Source: Winogradskyella alexanderae (GTDB lineage: Bacteria; Bacteroidota; Bacteroidia; Flavobacteriales; Flavobacteriaceae). Taken from it: a DNA stretch of 64,000 nt. Below the pieces are notes generated by a model. The model saw only the letters and a program-made list of their open reading frames with translations. It did not search any database and was not told the DNA's origin. Shown in pieces: positions 9,068 to 18,494 of the stretch (position 1 is the first letter of the stretch; the number at the start of each line of letters is the position of its first letter). The translations under genes and the position numbers were made by a program. The stretch covers positions 79,572 through 143,571 of the forward strand of contig NZ_JAIUJR010000009.1 in NCBI RefSeq assembly GCF_020166335.1. The letters are read 5' to 3'.

Positions 9068-10550
9068 AGTATTTTGCTGATTTTCCTTTGGGTAAAGCAC
9101 TTTCAATAAATTCACGCAAATCGTCATTGGCTTTTATCAAATCCTCATTTCGAAGATACATCATGTGGCCACTGCGATAACCTTTAAACGAAAAACGATC
9201 TTTAAATTTTCCGCTAGGATCAATTTGCCATTGCGAGTATTTGGCCGAAAAATAGGTGGTGGCACCATCATAATAACCAGATTGTGTTAAGACTTTAAGA
9301 TAAGGGTTTTGTGCCATAGCTTGTCTCAAGTTATCTCTTACATTATCATAACTTCTATCCCAATCTCCAACATTACCAAACACGTTATACTTTATATCTG
9401 TTTTGAGCCCTAGTTCATTGGCCATATAATAGTTAATTGCAGGTGTAAATGAATGCAGCCATGAGCTAATTTCTGAGTTGTATTCTGGACTTGAGCCTGT
9501 TTCAACTTTATCTATTCCTAAATATCTAGAGTCCAAACGACCAATGGTCATTCCAGATTTATTGCGCAAAAGTTCTTTCCAGAAAAAGCGGTTGGGGACA
9601 TCCAAATTTTGCTGAAGAATCACTTTTGAAGAAAGGCCTGAATAAAAGCTCATCTCTTCTGCAATTTCTTGTCGTTTAGGATTAGATATGAAGCCACCTT
9701 TTGCCAATGCGGGCATTAGTTTATTTATAGCAAAAGATTCAGCTTCCGGTAAGATATCCAATAAATCTTTAGATTGTAATTCTGGAGATAACATTTTATG
9801 ATACCAAGCTGCAGCAGTATAATAAGGAAGATTTAAACTCGAGGATAGGGGACCACCCACGCGCAGGACTTTATAGTCTGCTGGAGACACCATGATAACA
9901 CCGTTAAGATACATCCACTGTCGGTTTTGTAATTCTAAAGCTAATCCCATAACTCGAGTTCCCCCGTAACTCTCACCAATTATGAATTTCGGCGATTCCC
10001 AGCGGTTATGACGGGTTACAAAAGTATTCATCCAACCCGCGAGATACTCAATATCCGCGTTGATTCCGAAAAAAAGTTCGTCTTCTGGTAATTTACCCTC
10101 TTTATTGGCAATTTTTCTTGAGTATCCTGTATTAACAGGATTTACGTAAACTATATCAGCAATATCAAGAATGGAGTTTGAATTATCTTTAACACCATAG
10201 GGTTGTATAGGGTAGCCTTCATCATCAATATTTAAAATTTTAGGACCAGTGTAAGCAAGATGCATCCAAACTGAAGCAGATCCTGGTCCACCATTAAATG
10301 AAAACAATAGTGGTCTCTTATTTGCTTTAGAGTCATTGGTGCGCTTATAATAGGTGTAATTTAGTGATGCAATTACTATTCCGCTATTATCCCAAACAGG
10401 TTGAAAACCGGTCTCGGCCTTATAATCTATAGTTTTCCCCTTAATTTTAATAGAGTTGGTTGTAATGTAGCTTGTATCAATTGGAATTTGTAAGTTTTGA
10501 GCCTGGCACAATGAGATAGCTAGGATGAATAAAAGAAGGAGTTTTTTCAT
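9066..10550 (-). CDS. S10-family serine carboxypeptidase-like exported protein
   Basis: A 494-residue protein with a cleavable signal peptide (residues 1-17, ending SLCQAQ). It has the S10 carboxypeptidase hallmarks FNGGPGSASVW (near residue 92), the nucleophile motif IGESYGGTRV (about 191), a late Asp in GYYDGATTY and a catalytic His in SGHMMYL. All three catalytic positions are present. It probably trims peptides from the C-terminus in the periplasm or outside the cell. It converges on the M61 peptidase gene. No operon partner is seen downstream. Confidence 0.88.
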   Translation of the reverse strand: MKKLLLLFILAISLCQAQNLQIPIDTSYITTNSIKIKGKTIDYKAETGFQPVWDNSGIVIASLNYTYYKRTNDSKANKRPLLFSFNGGPGSASVWMHLAYTGPKILNIDDEGYPIQPYGVKDNSNSILDIADIVYVNPVNTGYSRKIANKEGKLPEDELFFGINADIEYLAGWMNTFVTRHNRWESPKFIIGESYGGTRVMGLALELQNRQWMYLNGVIMVSPADYKVLRVGGPLSSSLNLPYYTAAAWYHKMLSPELQSKDLLDILPEAESFAINKLMPALAKGGFISNPKRQEIAEEMSFYSGLSSKVILQQNLDVPNRFFWKELLRNKSGMTIGRLDSRYLGIDKVETGSSPEYNSEISSWLHSFTPAINYYMANELGLKTDIKYNVFGNVGDWDRSYDNVRDNLRQAMAQNPYLKVLTQSGYYDGATTYFSAKYSQWQIDPSGKFKDRFSFKGYRSGHMMYLRNEDLIKANDDLREFIESALPKGKSAKY

Positions 10551-10717
10551 TATCGCAATTTTATTAGAAGGTAAAGATACTAAAGATGGTCATGGGATTT
10601 CAATAAAACATATTTATAGAATTGAGTAATTAGGCTTTCCATACTTAAAAACTATAAAAATAGTGACATCATTTAATGGGTCAAGCTTTTGTTTTTAGGG
10701 GTAATAAAAATATGAAG

Positions 10718-11488
10718 TTAAAACGCTTCAAATACACCTAATCCAAAAAGAGCGAAGTCGTATTTTACAGGATCTATCGGGTCTAGTTTTCTGAGATTTT
10801 TATCTAGTTCAGCAAGTGCCTTAGCATCATTTTGTTTTCTTTTAAGTAAGCCAAGCTTACGGGCAACATTGCCGGAATGTACGTCTAAGGGGCAGCTTAG
10901 TTGTGATGGCTTAATACGTGACCATAAGCCAAAGTCAACACCATTATTATCATTGCGTATCATCCATCTCAAGAACATATTTATTCGCTTTGCAGCTGAA
11001 TTCTTCAAAGGGTCACTGACATGCTTTTGTGTTCGTGCTAAGTGATTTATTTCAAAGAAATGCGCTTTGAATTTGTGTATACTTAACTGTAACGAATCTT
11101 TTGTAGCATACTTTTCAAAAACTGACTCCAAACCACCATGATTTTTATAGATATGATATAAGCTTTTTATAAATTGTTTAAAGTCTTGATCATTAAAAGT
11201 ACGATGCACAAAACCTTCTAGTTTCTGCAAATCAGAGTTTTGGTGTTTCATCACAAATTCAAAAGGCGAATAGTCAAGCAACTCAGCCATTTTATTAGCA
11301 TTGGTAATAATGCTTTTGCGGTTGCCCCAAGCTATTGTAGCTGTTAAGTATCCAATTATTTCAATATCTTCTTTTTTTGAAAATATATGTGGTACCTGAA
11401 TAGGGTCAGATTCTATGAATTTAGGATTATTGTATAATTCTACTTTAGCGTCCAGAAAATCTCGTAGTTCCTCTCGTTTAAATTTCAA
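10718..11488 (-). CDS. TIGR02757 / DUF2400 family protein
   Basis: A 256-residue cytoplasmic protein matching the conserved TIGR02757 family common in Bacteroidota. Recognisable stretches are TATIAWGNRKSII near residue 49 and LFLRWMIRND-type motifs: FLRWMIRNDNNGVDFGLW (about 171) followed by LDVHSGNVARKLGLL. The mix of buried aromatic and basic residues recalls HhH/DNA-glycosylase-like folds, but its activity is not established. It lies 21 bases downstream of ridA on the same strand and is probably co-transcribed with it. Confidence 0.85.
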   Translation of the reverse strand: MKFKREELRDFLDAKVELYNNPKFIESDPIQVPHIFSKKEDIEIIGYLTATIAWGNRKSIITNANKMAELLDYSPFEFVMKHQNSDLQKLEGFVHRTFNDQDFKQFIKSLYHIYKNHGGLESVFEKYATKDSLQLSIHKFKAHFFEINHLARTQKHVSDPLKNSAAKRINMFLRWMIRNDNNGVDFGLWSRIKPSQLSCPLDVHSGNVARKLGLLKRKQNDAKALAELDKNLRKLDPIDPVKYDFALFGLGVFEAF

Positions 11489-11509
11489 AACAATGGTGTC
11501 TTTAAGTAT

Positions 11510-11890
11510 TTAAACTATGGCAATCATACTTATCTCAACATTTACAAACTTTGGTAAGCTAGAAACCTCTACCGTCTCGCGTGCTGGTGCATAGGATTCA
11601 TCAAAATAGGTACTGTAAACGGCATTAATTTTTGAGAAGTTGTTCATATCACTTATGAATATCGAGGTTTTAACAACATTTTCAAACGTCATTCCAGCCT
11701 CTGCCAAAACAGCTTTCAAATTTTCCATAACCTGAGTCGTTTCGTCTTCTATGGAACCCTTTATCAATTCATTTGTTTTTGGGTCTATAGCTATCTGACC
11801 TGATGTATATAGGGTATTTCCAGTTAGTATTGCTTGGTTGTATGGTCCAATTGGTGCAGGAGCCTTTGAAGTATTTATAATTTTTTTCAT
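11510..11890 (-). CDS. ridA: RidA-family enamine/imine deaminase
   Basis: A 126-residue protein with the full RidA (YjgF/YER057c/UK114) signature: TSKAPAPIGPYNQAI near the N-terminus, LYTSGQIAIDP, a TTQVMENLKAVL helix and the C-terminal APARETVEVSSLPK segment. The Arg of PARE is the residue that contacts the substrate carboxylate. RidA hydrolyses reactive 2-aminoacrylate and related enamines in the cytoplasm. It is the usual length and appears intact. A second, exported RidA homologue lies at 59575-60093. Confidence 0.92.
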   Translation of the reverse strand: MKKIINTSKAPAPIGPYNQAILTGNTLYTSGQIAIDPKTNELIKGSIEDETTQVMENLKAVLAEAGMTFENVVKTSIFISDMNNFSKINAVYSTYFDESYAPARETVEVSSLPKFVNVEISMIAIV

Positions 11891-11955
11891 AGTGTATGTT
11901 TTTAATCGTAATCACTCCCAATTTAAGAAAATAGGAATGTTTTAAACTTAAACTT

Positions 11956-14727
11956 TTAAAGCTGTTGATCTGGTTGGCGTCTTTGGTCGTACTTTAAATC
12001 TTTGAGTAGGTTAGACTTTATACCAATAAAGAAATTCCATGAAGATCGATTACTAAAAGGTACCCAAGTAAAGTTCATTCGCCAGCTTAACAAGTCCCTT
12101 TCAAAACGCAACTGTGTAAAAGTAAATCCTTTGTTCAAAAAGTCATACCCAGATGAAGCGCCAACAGACCATCTTGGCGATAATTCAATATCACCAGAAA
12201 ACATGAGTGAATGTGATGAGATTTGATTTTGTCGTCTCGTATTGCTATAGTTTACTGCATAGGCAAGTCTCAATGACCATGGCATTTTGTAATTGTAAAA
12301 CTCATTGTTTTCATTCTCCTCATCTGAGTTCTTGTCATCATCGGATAGGCGTTTATCGGCAAAATCCTGAGTTTTACCAAATAGGCCATCGGTTCGTCCA
12401 CCAGAACGTGCAGCCTCCCTTGAAGAAGCGCTGTCTTCTTCGTCCTCGCCACCTCCAAAACTGTCATTTGAAAGGGCATAGCTTATGTTCAAATTAGCAG
12501 ATGTCAGTCTAAATAAGCTGCCACCATTGTCAATATTAAAGGTGCTAATTTTATTATTGTTGCTGTCTAAGGCGTAGGGATCTAAAGTCATACCAAAATT
12601 GATATTCATTTTTTTGTCCAAAATCTGTGTTCCACCTGTAACTCTAACAGGACTCCAGTTTAAGGAATCTGCCGCCAAATTGTAAGCAGTACCAAAATTT
12701 AGGTTATTAAGCAGAAAAATTTTCTTGGGTTCAGTTTTGGTTGAATCCCTGTCTCTCACTTTAGCTTCGAAATTGTTGCCAACAGTGATCCCTAAACTAC
12801 TTGAAAAATTATTGCTAGGTCTTCCAAAGATTGAATTCTCAAACCTGGTATATTCCTCTAGTGTCGTACCATCTGCATCAATTACCTCAGACGGAACTTC
12901 ATAAGTATCAAAATATTGATCAAAAGCAGGTGTGACATTATAAGAAATGGAAGGCCTCATAACATGTCTTATCGCCTGAATCTTTGGGTCTTTTCCTTCT
13001 TTCTGAAAATTATACATACCGTACAAGGTTGTTCCTATACTAGAACTAAAATTGTAAGTTAAAAATCGATCAAATCCATTAACATCTTGGGTAACAACTT
13101 GTTCTAAGACTGGATCGTAGAACCTACGGATTGTTTTTAAGGTCCAAGTTTCCTCTAAATTTGCACTTGCACTTACGCTGAAGTGATTAAACACTTTGAA
13201 GTTGGTGGTTAGCGGAATACTGTGGCGCATTCCTGCAATGGCATCATCAAACATTTCGCTCTTACCAAACAGTGAATCTGTTGTGTTAATTCTATATTCA
13301 CCTCTAGTATTAACTTGAAAGTTTATATTTTGGATAGCACCTTTTTTTGCACCAGTTTTTGGAGCAAATGGAAAAACTCTGCTCATCGAGGCTTGAACGG
13401 TCGGTAAAGTCAGATTTATAGACTCAGTGTTTGTGTTTTGCGAATGCGTGGCAGTTACATTTAAATTTACTTGTGGTTCGCCTTGAAATGTTTTTGAATA
13501 AGAAACAGAAGAGGCCAGTGTGTTATTTAAAAAGTTAGCTTGGTTTAATTGATTTATAGAGCGCTGGTAATATTGGCTACTTCCTAGGTTAACAGATGCA
13601 GAAAATCTTGAATTTGGGTTTGCCTTTGCGTCTTGACTGTGAGACCATCTAAGGTTATAAATTGTGTTTTGAGCAAAATCAGGAAAACCACGTTCACTGT
13701 TGAGTAGGTTTTCATATCTAAAGCTTAGGTTTCCTCTGAATTTATAACGAACAGCATAGTTGTTCTCAATTCTAAGGCCATAACTTCCATTAGTATAATA
13801 ATCGCCTAATACTGCTAGATCTACATAATCACTAATTGCGAAATAGTATCCACCATTTTGTAAGAAATAACCTCTATCATTACCTGTATCTTCTCCAAAA
13901 GAAGGAAAAATGATACCTGAGGTCTGTTTTTTAGACATAGGAAAATAAGCAAACGGGATAGCAATAGGAGTTGGTACATCATAAATGTACATTTGACTCA
14001 TGCCAGTGACAATCTTTTTGTTAGGAACTATCTTAGCCCTGTTCATTAAGATGTAGTATTCAGGATCATCTATATTCTCGGAGGTTGTAAACTTGCCTCG
14101 ACCTATGAAGTATACCGAATCGTTTTCACGTTTTGTTCGCTCTGCAATAACGGTTCCACCACTTTGCTCTGTGACAGAATTAAAAATTAAAGCTCTTCTT
14201 GTATCGGTATTGAAAATGATGGAATCGGGCTCAATTACATTTGCACCTTGAGTAAATACTGGTTTTTGGGAATAACCTGTCGAATCTTTTAACCTTCCGG
14301 CATATACCAAATTTTTGCTGTAATCTATTTCGATTATTCCAGCCTTAATCTCCATGTCCTCATACTGAACAACGGCTTCGTTGAACAGGTATATTTTTTG
14401 TTTCTTCTGATTAACAGCTACGTAATCCGTCGCTTTATAAGTGACTACATCTTTTAAGAACTCATCTTTTTTAACTGAGTCTTGTTGGGTAGAATCAATT
14501 TCTTTTGTATTTATTGGTTTACTTAACATTGAATCCACTCCGACAATAACTGTATCTTTTAGCTGTTTAGGAGGAATGGATGTATTTTTTTTTGGTAATT
14601 CTTGCGCAAATCCTAAAGTGTTGATAAACACTGTAAAACTCAAGGTAAAAAGTATGTGTAGGCTGTTTGTACGCAATCCTTTTAAATGTATTTTTGTAAA
14701 AGTATGGCTCGGTTTTTGAATCGCCAA
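11956..14727 (-). CDS. lptD: LPS-assembly protein LptD-like outer-membrane protein (OstA)
   Basis: A 923-residue protein. After a long N-terminal hydrophobic signal region (about residues 22-42), an OstA beta-jellyroll begins (YKATDYVAVNQKKQKIYLFNEAVVQYEDMEIKAG). A large beta-barrel-like C-terminal domain follows, rich in alternating aromatic strands. A low-complexity acidic/Ser insert lies near residues 755-810. This is the Bacteroidota form of LptD, which inserts lipopolysaccharide into the outer membrane with LptE. It diverges from the amidase gene, and the 109-bp gap should hold both promoters. The large size fits the family. Confidence 0.85.
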   Translation of the reverse strand: MAIQKPSHTFTKIHLKGLRTNSLHILFTLSFTVFINTLGFAQELPKKNTSIPPKQLKDTVIVGVDSMLSKPINTKEIDSTQQDSVKKDEFLKDVVTYKATDYVAVNQKKQKIYLFNEAVVQYEDMEIKAGIIEIDYSKNLVYAGRLKDSTGYSQKPVFTQGANVIEPDSIIFNTDTRRALIFNSVTEQSGGTVIAERTKRENDSVYFIGRGKFTTSENIDDPEYYILMNRAKIVPNKKIVTGMSQMYIYDVPTPIAIPFAYFPMSKKQTSGIIFPSFGEDTGNDRGYFLQNGGYYFAISDYVDLAVLGDYYTNGSYGLRIENNYAVRYKFRGNLSFRYENLLNSERGFPDFAQNTIYNLRWSHSQDAKANPNSRFSASVNLGSSQYYQRSINQLNQANFLNNTLASSVSYSKTFQGEPQVNLNVTATHSQNTNTESINLTLPTVQASMSRVFPFAPKTGAKKGAIQNINFQVNTRGEYRINTTDSLFGKSEMFDDAIAGMRHSIPLTTNFKVFNHFSVSASANLEETWTLKTIRRFYDPVLEQVVTQDVNGFDRFLTYNFSSSIGTTLYGMYNFQKEGKDPKIQAIRHVMRPSISYNVTPAFDQYFDTYEVPSEVIDADGTTLEEYTRFENSIFGRPSNNFSSSLGITVGNNFEAKVRDRDSTKTEPKKIFLLNNLNFGTAYNLAADSLNWSPVRVTGGTQILDKKMNINFGMTLDPYALDSNNNKISTFNIDNGGSLFRLTSANLNISYALSNDSFGGGEDEEDSASSREAARSGGRTDGLFGKTQDFADKRLSDDDKNSDEENENNEFYNYKMPWSLRLAYAVNYSNTRRQNQISSHSLMFSGDIELSPRWSVGASSGYDFLNKGFTFTQLRFERDLLSWRMNFTWVPFSNRSSWNFFIGIKSNLLKDLKYDQRRQPDQQL

Positions 14728-14836
14728 AAGTACAGATATTTTTTTGTGATTATTTATTAAAGTTATAAAGTTTATAAATCTTTACATACTCTGATAAAAC
14801 GTGTAATAACTAAGACACAAAATCGTTAAATCTCAT

Positions 14837-15940
14837 ATGCAAACGAAAGGTAGATACATCTTATTATCACTACTACTTACATTTATCACATATTTAACAG
14901 CGACAAATACTTTAGTGTCACAAACAGATAAATTTGTTGTAGTTATTGATGCTGGTCATGGAGGAGGAGATCCAGGTAATTTAGGCAATGGTCATAAGGA
15001 AAAGGATATAGCATTAAAAATTGCACTAGAAGTTGGTAAGGCACTGGAAGCAAATGAAGCTATTGAGGTTATATACACACGCAAAAAGGATGTGTTTGTT
15101 GAGCTTTATGAACGCGCTAATATCGCCAACAAAGCAGATGCTGATTTATTTGTTTCAATTCATTGTAATGCACACAGCTCGCAGGCTTACGGTACAGAAA
15201 CTTTTGTTTTAGGGGAGAAAAATACTGGCCGTAATTTCGAAGTAGCAAAGCGAGAAAACGAAGTTATTTTTCTTGAGGATAATTACGAAGAGAACTATGC
15301 TGGTTTTGATCCGAGTTCACCAGAATCAACAATCGCTATCGGTATAGAGCAAGAGGTATATGTAGAACAAAGTATAGTTTTGGCTCGCAAGATAGAAGAC
15401 AATTTCATGGGTAAAGCAAAACGAAAAAGCAGGGGTTTAAAACAGGCGAGTTTACTTGTAATTAGAAACACTTATATGCCAAGTGTTCTTGTTGAGGTTG
15501 GTTTTTTAACTAATAAAAATGAAGGTGCCTATTTAAATTCAAGAAGTGGTCAGTCCGCAATGGCAAAAGCAATTAAAGATGCAATTCTATCTTATAAAAA
15601 AGAATTGGATCAAAATATTGGATCAAGAATTACAGGATTAGATCCCATAGGAACAGAATCTTTGAATGACTTTGATAATATTTACGAAGGCGTAACATTT
15701 AAAATACAAATTGCTGCTAGTTCAAAAAATTTGGCTACGAGATCCTATAATTTTAATGGTTTGTCTAGTATTTCCAAGAACAAAGTAGGTAATCTATACA
15801 AATATTACTACGGGAGTACTTCCAACTTTACGGAGGCAGAAACCTTATTACAAGAAGCCAGAACAAAAGGTTACGCTTCTAGCTTTATTGTTGCTTTTAA
15901 AAATGGGAAGCAAATACCACTTTCAGAGGTCCTTAAATAG
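14837..15940 (+). CDS. N-acetylmuramoyl-L-alanine amidase, amidase_3 type
   Basis: A 367-residue exported peptidoglycan amidase. A signal segment (residues 7-25) is followed by VVIDAGHGGGDPG (zinc His at about residue 41), a metal-binding Glu in YERANIANK, VSIHCNAH and the catalytic-Glu segment VLVEVGFLTN near residue 218. The last 80 residues (FKIQIAASSKNL to the end) resemble a SPOR-type septal peptidoglycan-binding module. It cleaves the amide between MurNAc and the stem peptide, probably at division. The MlaD gene follows 65 bases downstream. Confidence 0.9.
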   Translation: MQTKGRYILLSLLLTFITYLTATNTLVSQTDKFVVVIDAGHGGGDPGNLGNGHKEKDIALKIALEVGKALEANEAIEVIYTRKKDVFVELYERANIANKADADLFVSIHCNAHSSQAYGTETFVLGEKNTGRNFEVAKRENEVIFLEDNYEENYAGFDPSSPESTIAIGIEQEVYVEQSIVLARKIEDNFMGKAKRKSRGLKQASLLVIRNTYMPSVLVEVGFLTNKNEGAYLNSRSGQSAMAKAIKDAILSYKKELDQNIGSRITGLDPIGTESLNDFDNIYEGVTFKIQIAASSKNLATRSYNFNGLSSISKNKVGNLYKYYYGSTSNFTEAETLLQEARTKGYASSFIVAFKNGKQIPLSEVLK

Positions 15941-16005
15941 CCACTAAATAGAAACATTATTAATAAAAATATTTTTAATTTTGTTTTCAATCAAATTCAA
16001 GGCCA

Positions 16006-16947
16006 TTGAAAATCTCAAGAGAAATCAAAACGGCTGTTCTAGTACTTTCCGGAATAGCACTCTTTATATATCTATTTTCATATTTAAAAGGCGAAGACTT
16101 ATTTACCGATAAACAAACTTATTATACGGAGTTTGATTATAATGCGCTGAGTATGTCTTCTCCTGTGACCATACGTGGAAATAAAGTAGGCAAAATTGAA
16201 GATATACGTTATGACTTTGAAACAGGAAAGACTAGAGTCTCTTTCTCTGTAAACCCACAACTGGAATTTTCAAAAAATAGTACAATTAGATTATATGAGA
16301 CTGGACTAATGGGAGGAAATGCGCTCGCTATTATAAGGGCTAATGATAAGGACATAGCCAAACCAGGTGATTATATACCTTCAGAAGTGCAACCAGGATT
16401 AGTAACAACATTAAAGAATAATTTTTCAGGAATAAGTACAGATTTAGATAGCGCCATAAGATCTGCAGATACTTTAATGACGAGCATAAACGCAATGGTT
16501 GTCGATGAAAGTGCAGGGAGTTTAAAAAAGACTATTGCGGAACTCAATGAAACTTTAAAGTCTTTCAAGAATTTATCCAATAGCATTCAGGAAGTGATTG
16601 CAACGAATGATGAAAAAATTGCTTCTGTTTTAGATAATTTTGATAAAACCAGCAAGGATCTAAGCGAGCTTTCCAAGGAAATTAAGGAAGCTGGATTGAC
16701 CGAAACGATTGATAATCTGAACAAGACACTTGTTAATGCACAAGAAATGCTATCTGCAATAGACAACAATGAAGGTACAATTGGAAAGTTACTTAACGAT
16801 GATTCACTCTACAATAATCTAGAGGCGGCTTCTAAAGAAATGGAACTTCTACTATTGGACATTAAATTACATCCTGCAAGATATAGACGCATATTATCAA
16901 AAAAGGAAATACCCTATCAAGCACCAGCAAAAGAACAAAAAAATTAG
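16006..16947 (+). CDS. MCE/MlaD-domain phospholipid transport protein
   Basis: A 313-residue protein with one N-terminal membrane helix (residues 9-26) followed by an MlaD/MCE beta domain (about residues 38-125, motif VTIRGNKVGKIEDIRYD). A long helical tail rich in Leu heptads (about 140-290) could form a periplasm-spanning tube. It starts at TTG at 16006, directly before the hydrophobic anchor. MCE proteins move phospholipid between membranes. No permease or ATPase partner is adjacent here, so those would be elsewhere. It sits with the amidase and lptD in an envelope-maintenance group. Confidence 0.85.
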   Translation: MKISREIKTAVLVLSGIALFIYLFSYLKGEDLFTDKQTYYTEFDYNALSMSSPVTIRGNKVGKIEDIRYDFETGKTRVSFSVNPQLEFSKNSTIRLYETGLMGGNALAIIRANDKDIAKPGDYIPSEVQPGLVTTLKNNFSGISTDLDSAIRSADTLMTSINAMVVDESAGSLKKTIAELNETLKSFKNLSNSIQEVIATNDEKIASVLDNFDKTSKDLSELSKEIKEAGLTETIDNLNKTLVNAQEMLSAIDNNEGTIGKLLNDDSLYNNLEAASKEMELLLLDIKLHPARYRRILSKKEIPYQAPAKEQKN

Positions 16948-16962
16948 ACCTTAAAATACGTT

Positions 16963-18279
16963 ATGGAATATATCCCAAATATAATTTTTGCAATCGCCTT
17001 AATGTTAGGAGTAGGTTATTTTACACGAAACGTTAAAAAACTAATCCGAAATATTAAACTTGGACGAGAAGTAGATGCTAGTGATAGTAAAGCACAACGT
17101 TGGAAGAATATGGCCATGATTGCCCTTGGGCAGAGCAAAATGGTTAAACGTCCCATTGCTGGTATAATGCATGTTGTAGTTTATATTGGATTTGTTATAA
17201 TTAATATTGAAGTTCTAGAAATAATCATCGATGGACTATTTGGAACGCATCGTATAGGATTAGAGGTCCTACCACCTTCTGTTTATGGATTTTTAATTGG
17301 ATCTTTTGAAATTCTAGCAGTACTTGTTTTAGTTGCAGTAGCAGTATTTTGGCTCAGAAGAAATATTATCAACGTAAAGCGGTTTTTAAGTGCTGAGATG
17401 AAAGGATGGCCCAAGAACGACGGTAATATAATTCTTTACTTCGAAGTTGTTTTAATGTGTTTGTTTTTAGTTATGAACGCAACAGATACACAATTTCAAG
17501 AATTAGGGTCTGGTAATGTTGTATCGCAATTTATTGCACCGTGGTTTGAGGGATTATCGCCATCGGCGCTTTATACGATCGAGCGTACTGCTTGGTGGTT
17601 GCACATTTTAGGAATACTAGTGTTTTTAAATTACCTCTACTTCTCTAAGCATTTGCATATCCTTTTGGCTTTTCCTAATACCTACTATGGCAGTGTAGAA
17701 GTTAAAGGGAAATTCAATAATCTAGAGACAGTAACAAATGAAGTTAAGCTAATGATGGATCCTAATGCAGATCCATTTGCTGCACCTGCTGAAGGAGATG
17801 TAGAAGAGGAGCCAGCAAAGTTTGGTGCGAGTGATGTGATGGATTTAAACCAGATTCAACTATTAAACGCCTATACATGTACGGAGTGTGGTCGTTGTAC
17901 GTCTGCATGTCCCGCAAATCTTACAGGAAAAAAACTATCACCACGTAAAATAATGATGGATACGCGTGACCGACTTGAGGAGGTTGGAAAGAATATTGAT
18001 GCTAACGGTGGAGAATTCAAAGACGATGGCAAGCAATTACTTGGCGATTATATCACCAACGAAGAGTTGTGGGCCTGTACAACTTGCAATGCTTGTGTAG
18101 AAGAGTGTCCGGTAAGTATTAACCCATTATCAATAATATTGGATATGAGACGTTATTTGGTAATGGAACAAAGTGCTGCACCAATGGAACTGAACAATAT
18201 GATGTCAAATATTGAAAACAACGGCGCACCTTGGCCATATAATCAACAAGACCGTTTAAATTGGGCAAATGAAGTTTAG
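16963..18279 (+). CDS. Membrane-bound 4Fe-4S oxidoreductase subunit (HdrC/GlpC-like)
   Basis: A 438-residue protein. The N-terminal part has about five membrane helices (residues 4-20, 70-95, 110-135, 160-178, 215-235) of a NarI/HdrE-like cytochrome type. The C-terminal half has two ferredoxin clusters, CTECGRCTSACPAN (about residue 306) and CTTCNACVEECPVS (about 371). This fusion resembles the electron-transfer subunit of heterodisulfide-reductase-like complexes. Its partner with two CCG-type cysteine domains follows at 18495. It probably moves electrons between quinone and a cytoplasmic acceptor. Acceptor unknown. Confidence 0.85.
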   Translation: MEYIPNIIFAIALMLGVGYFTRNVKKLIRNIKLGREVDASDSKAQRWKNMAMIALGQSKMVKRPIAGIMHVVVYIGFVIINIEVLEIIIDGLFGTHRIGLEVLPPSVYGFLIGSFEILAVLVLVAVAVFWLRRNIINVKRFLSAEMKGWPKNDGNIILYFEVVLMCLFLVMNATDTQFQELGSGNVVSQFIAPWFEGLSPSALYTIERTAWWLHILGILVFLNYLYFSKHLHILLAFPNTYYGSVEVKGKFNNLETVTNEVKLMMDPNADPFAAPAEGDVEEEPAKFGASDVMDLNQIQLLNAYTCTECGRCTSACPANLTGKKLSPRKIMMDTRDRLEEVGKNIDANGGEFKDDGKQLLGDYITNEELWACTTCNACVEECPVSINPLSIILDMRRYLVMEQSAAPMELNNMMSNIENNGAPWPYNQQDRLNWANEV

Positions 18280-18311
18280 AAATTTTTATAGGTTTAAATC
18301 AAATAAATTCT

Positions 18312-18485
18312 ATGAATAGGAAAAATCTATTTATTCTCGGTCTAATTCTTGTTGCAATCGGAATTGTAGCAATGATATTGTTGAAGGGCAACGACAATAG
18401 ATTTTTAATAAGTGGTGCAATAATTGGTGCTGGAGGTGGTTTTCTAGCGGTTATTTCGGCACCAAAAAATAATAAGACAAATTAG
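18312..18485 (+). CDS. Tiny membrane protein between the two Fe-S genes
   Basis: A 57-codon frame starting at ATG 18312 encodes MNRKNLFILGLILVAIG..., with two hydrophobic helices (about residues 6-24 and 32-48) separated by a short charged loop (KGNDNR). It ends 9 bases before the start of the next Fe-S gene and begins 32 bases after the previous one, so it is co-transcribed. Its position suggests a small accessory subunit of the membrane Fe-S complex, which is inference only. Confidence 0.6.
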   Translation: MNRKNLFILGLILVAIGIVAMILLKGNDNRFLISGAIIGAGGGFLAVISAPKNNKTN

Positions 18486-18494
18486 ATTAATGTA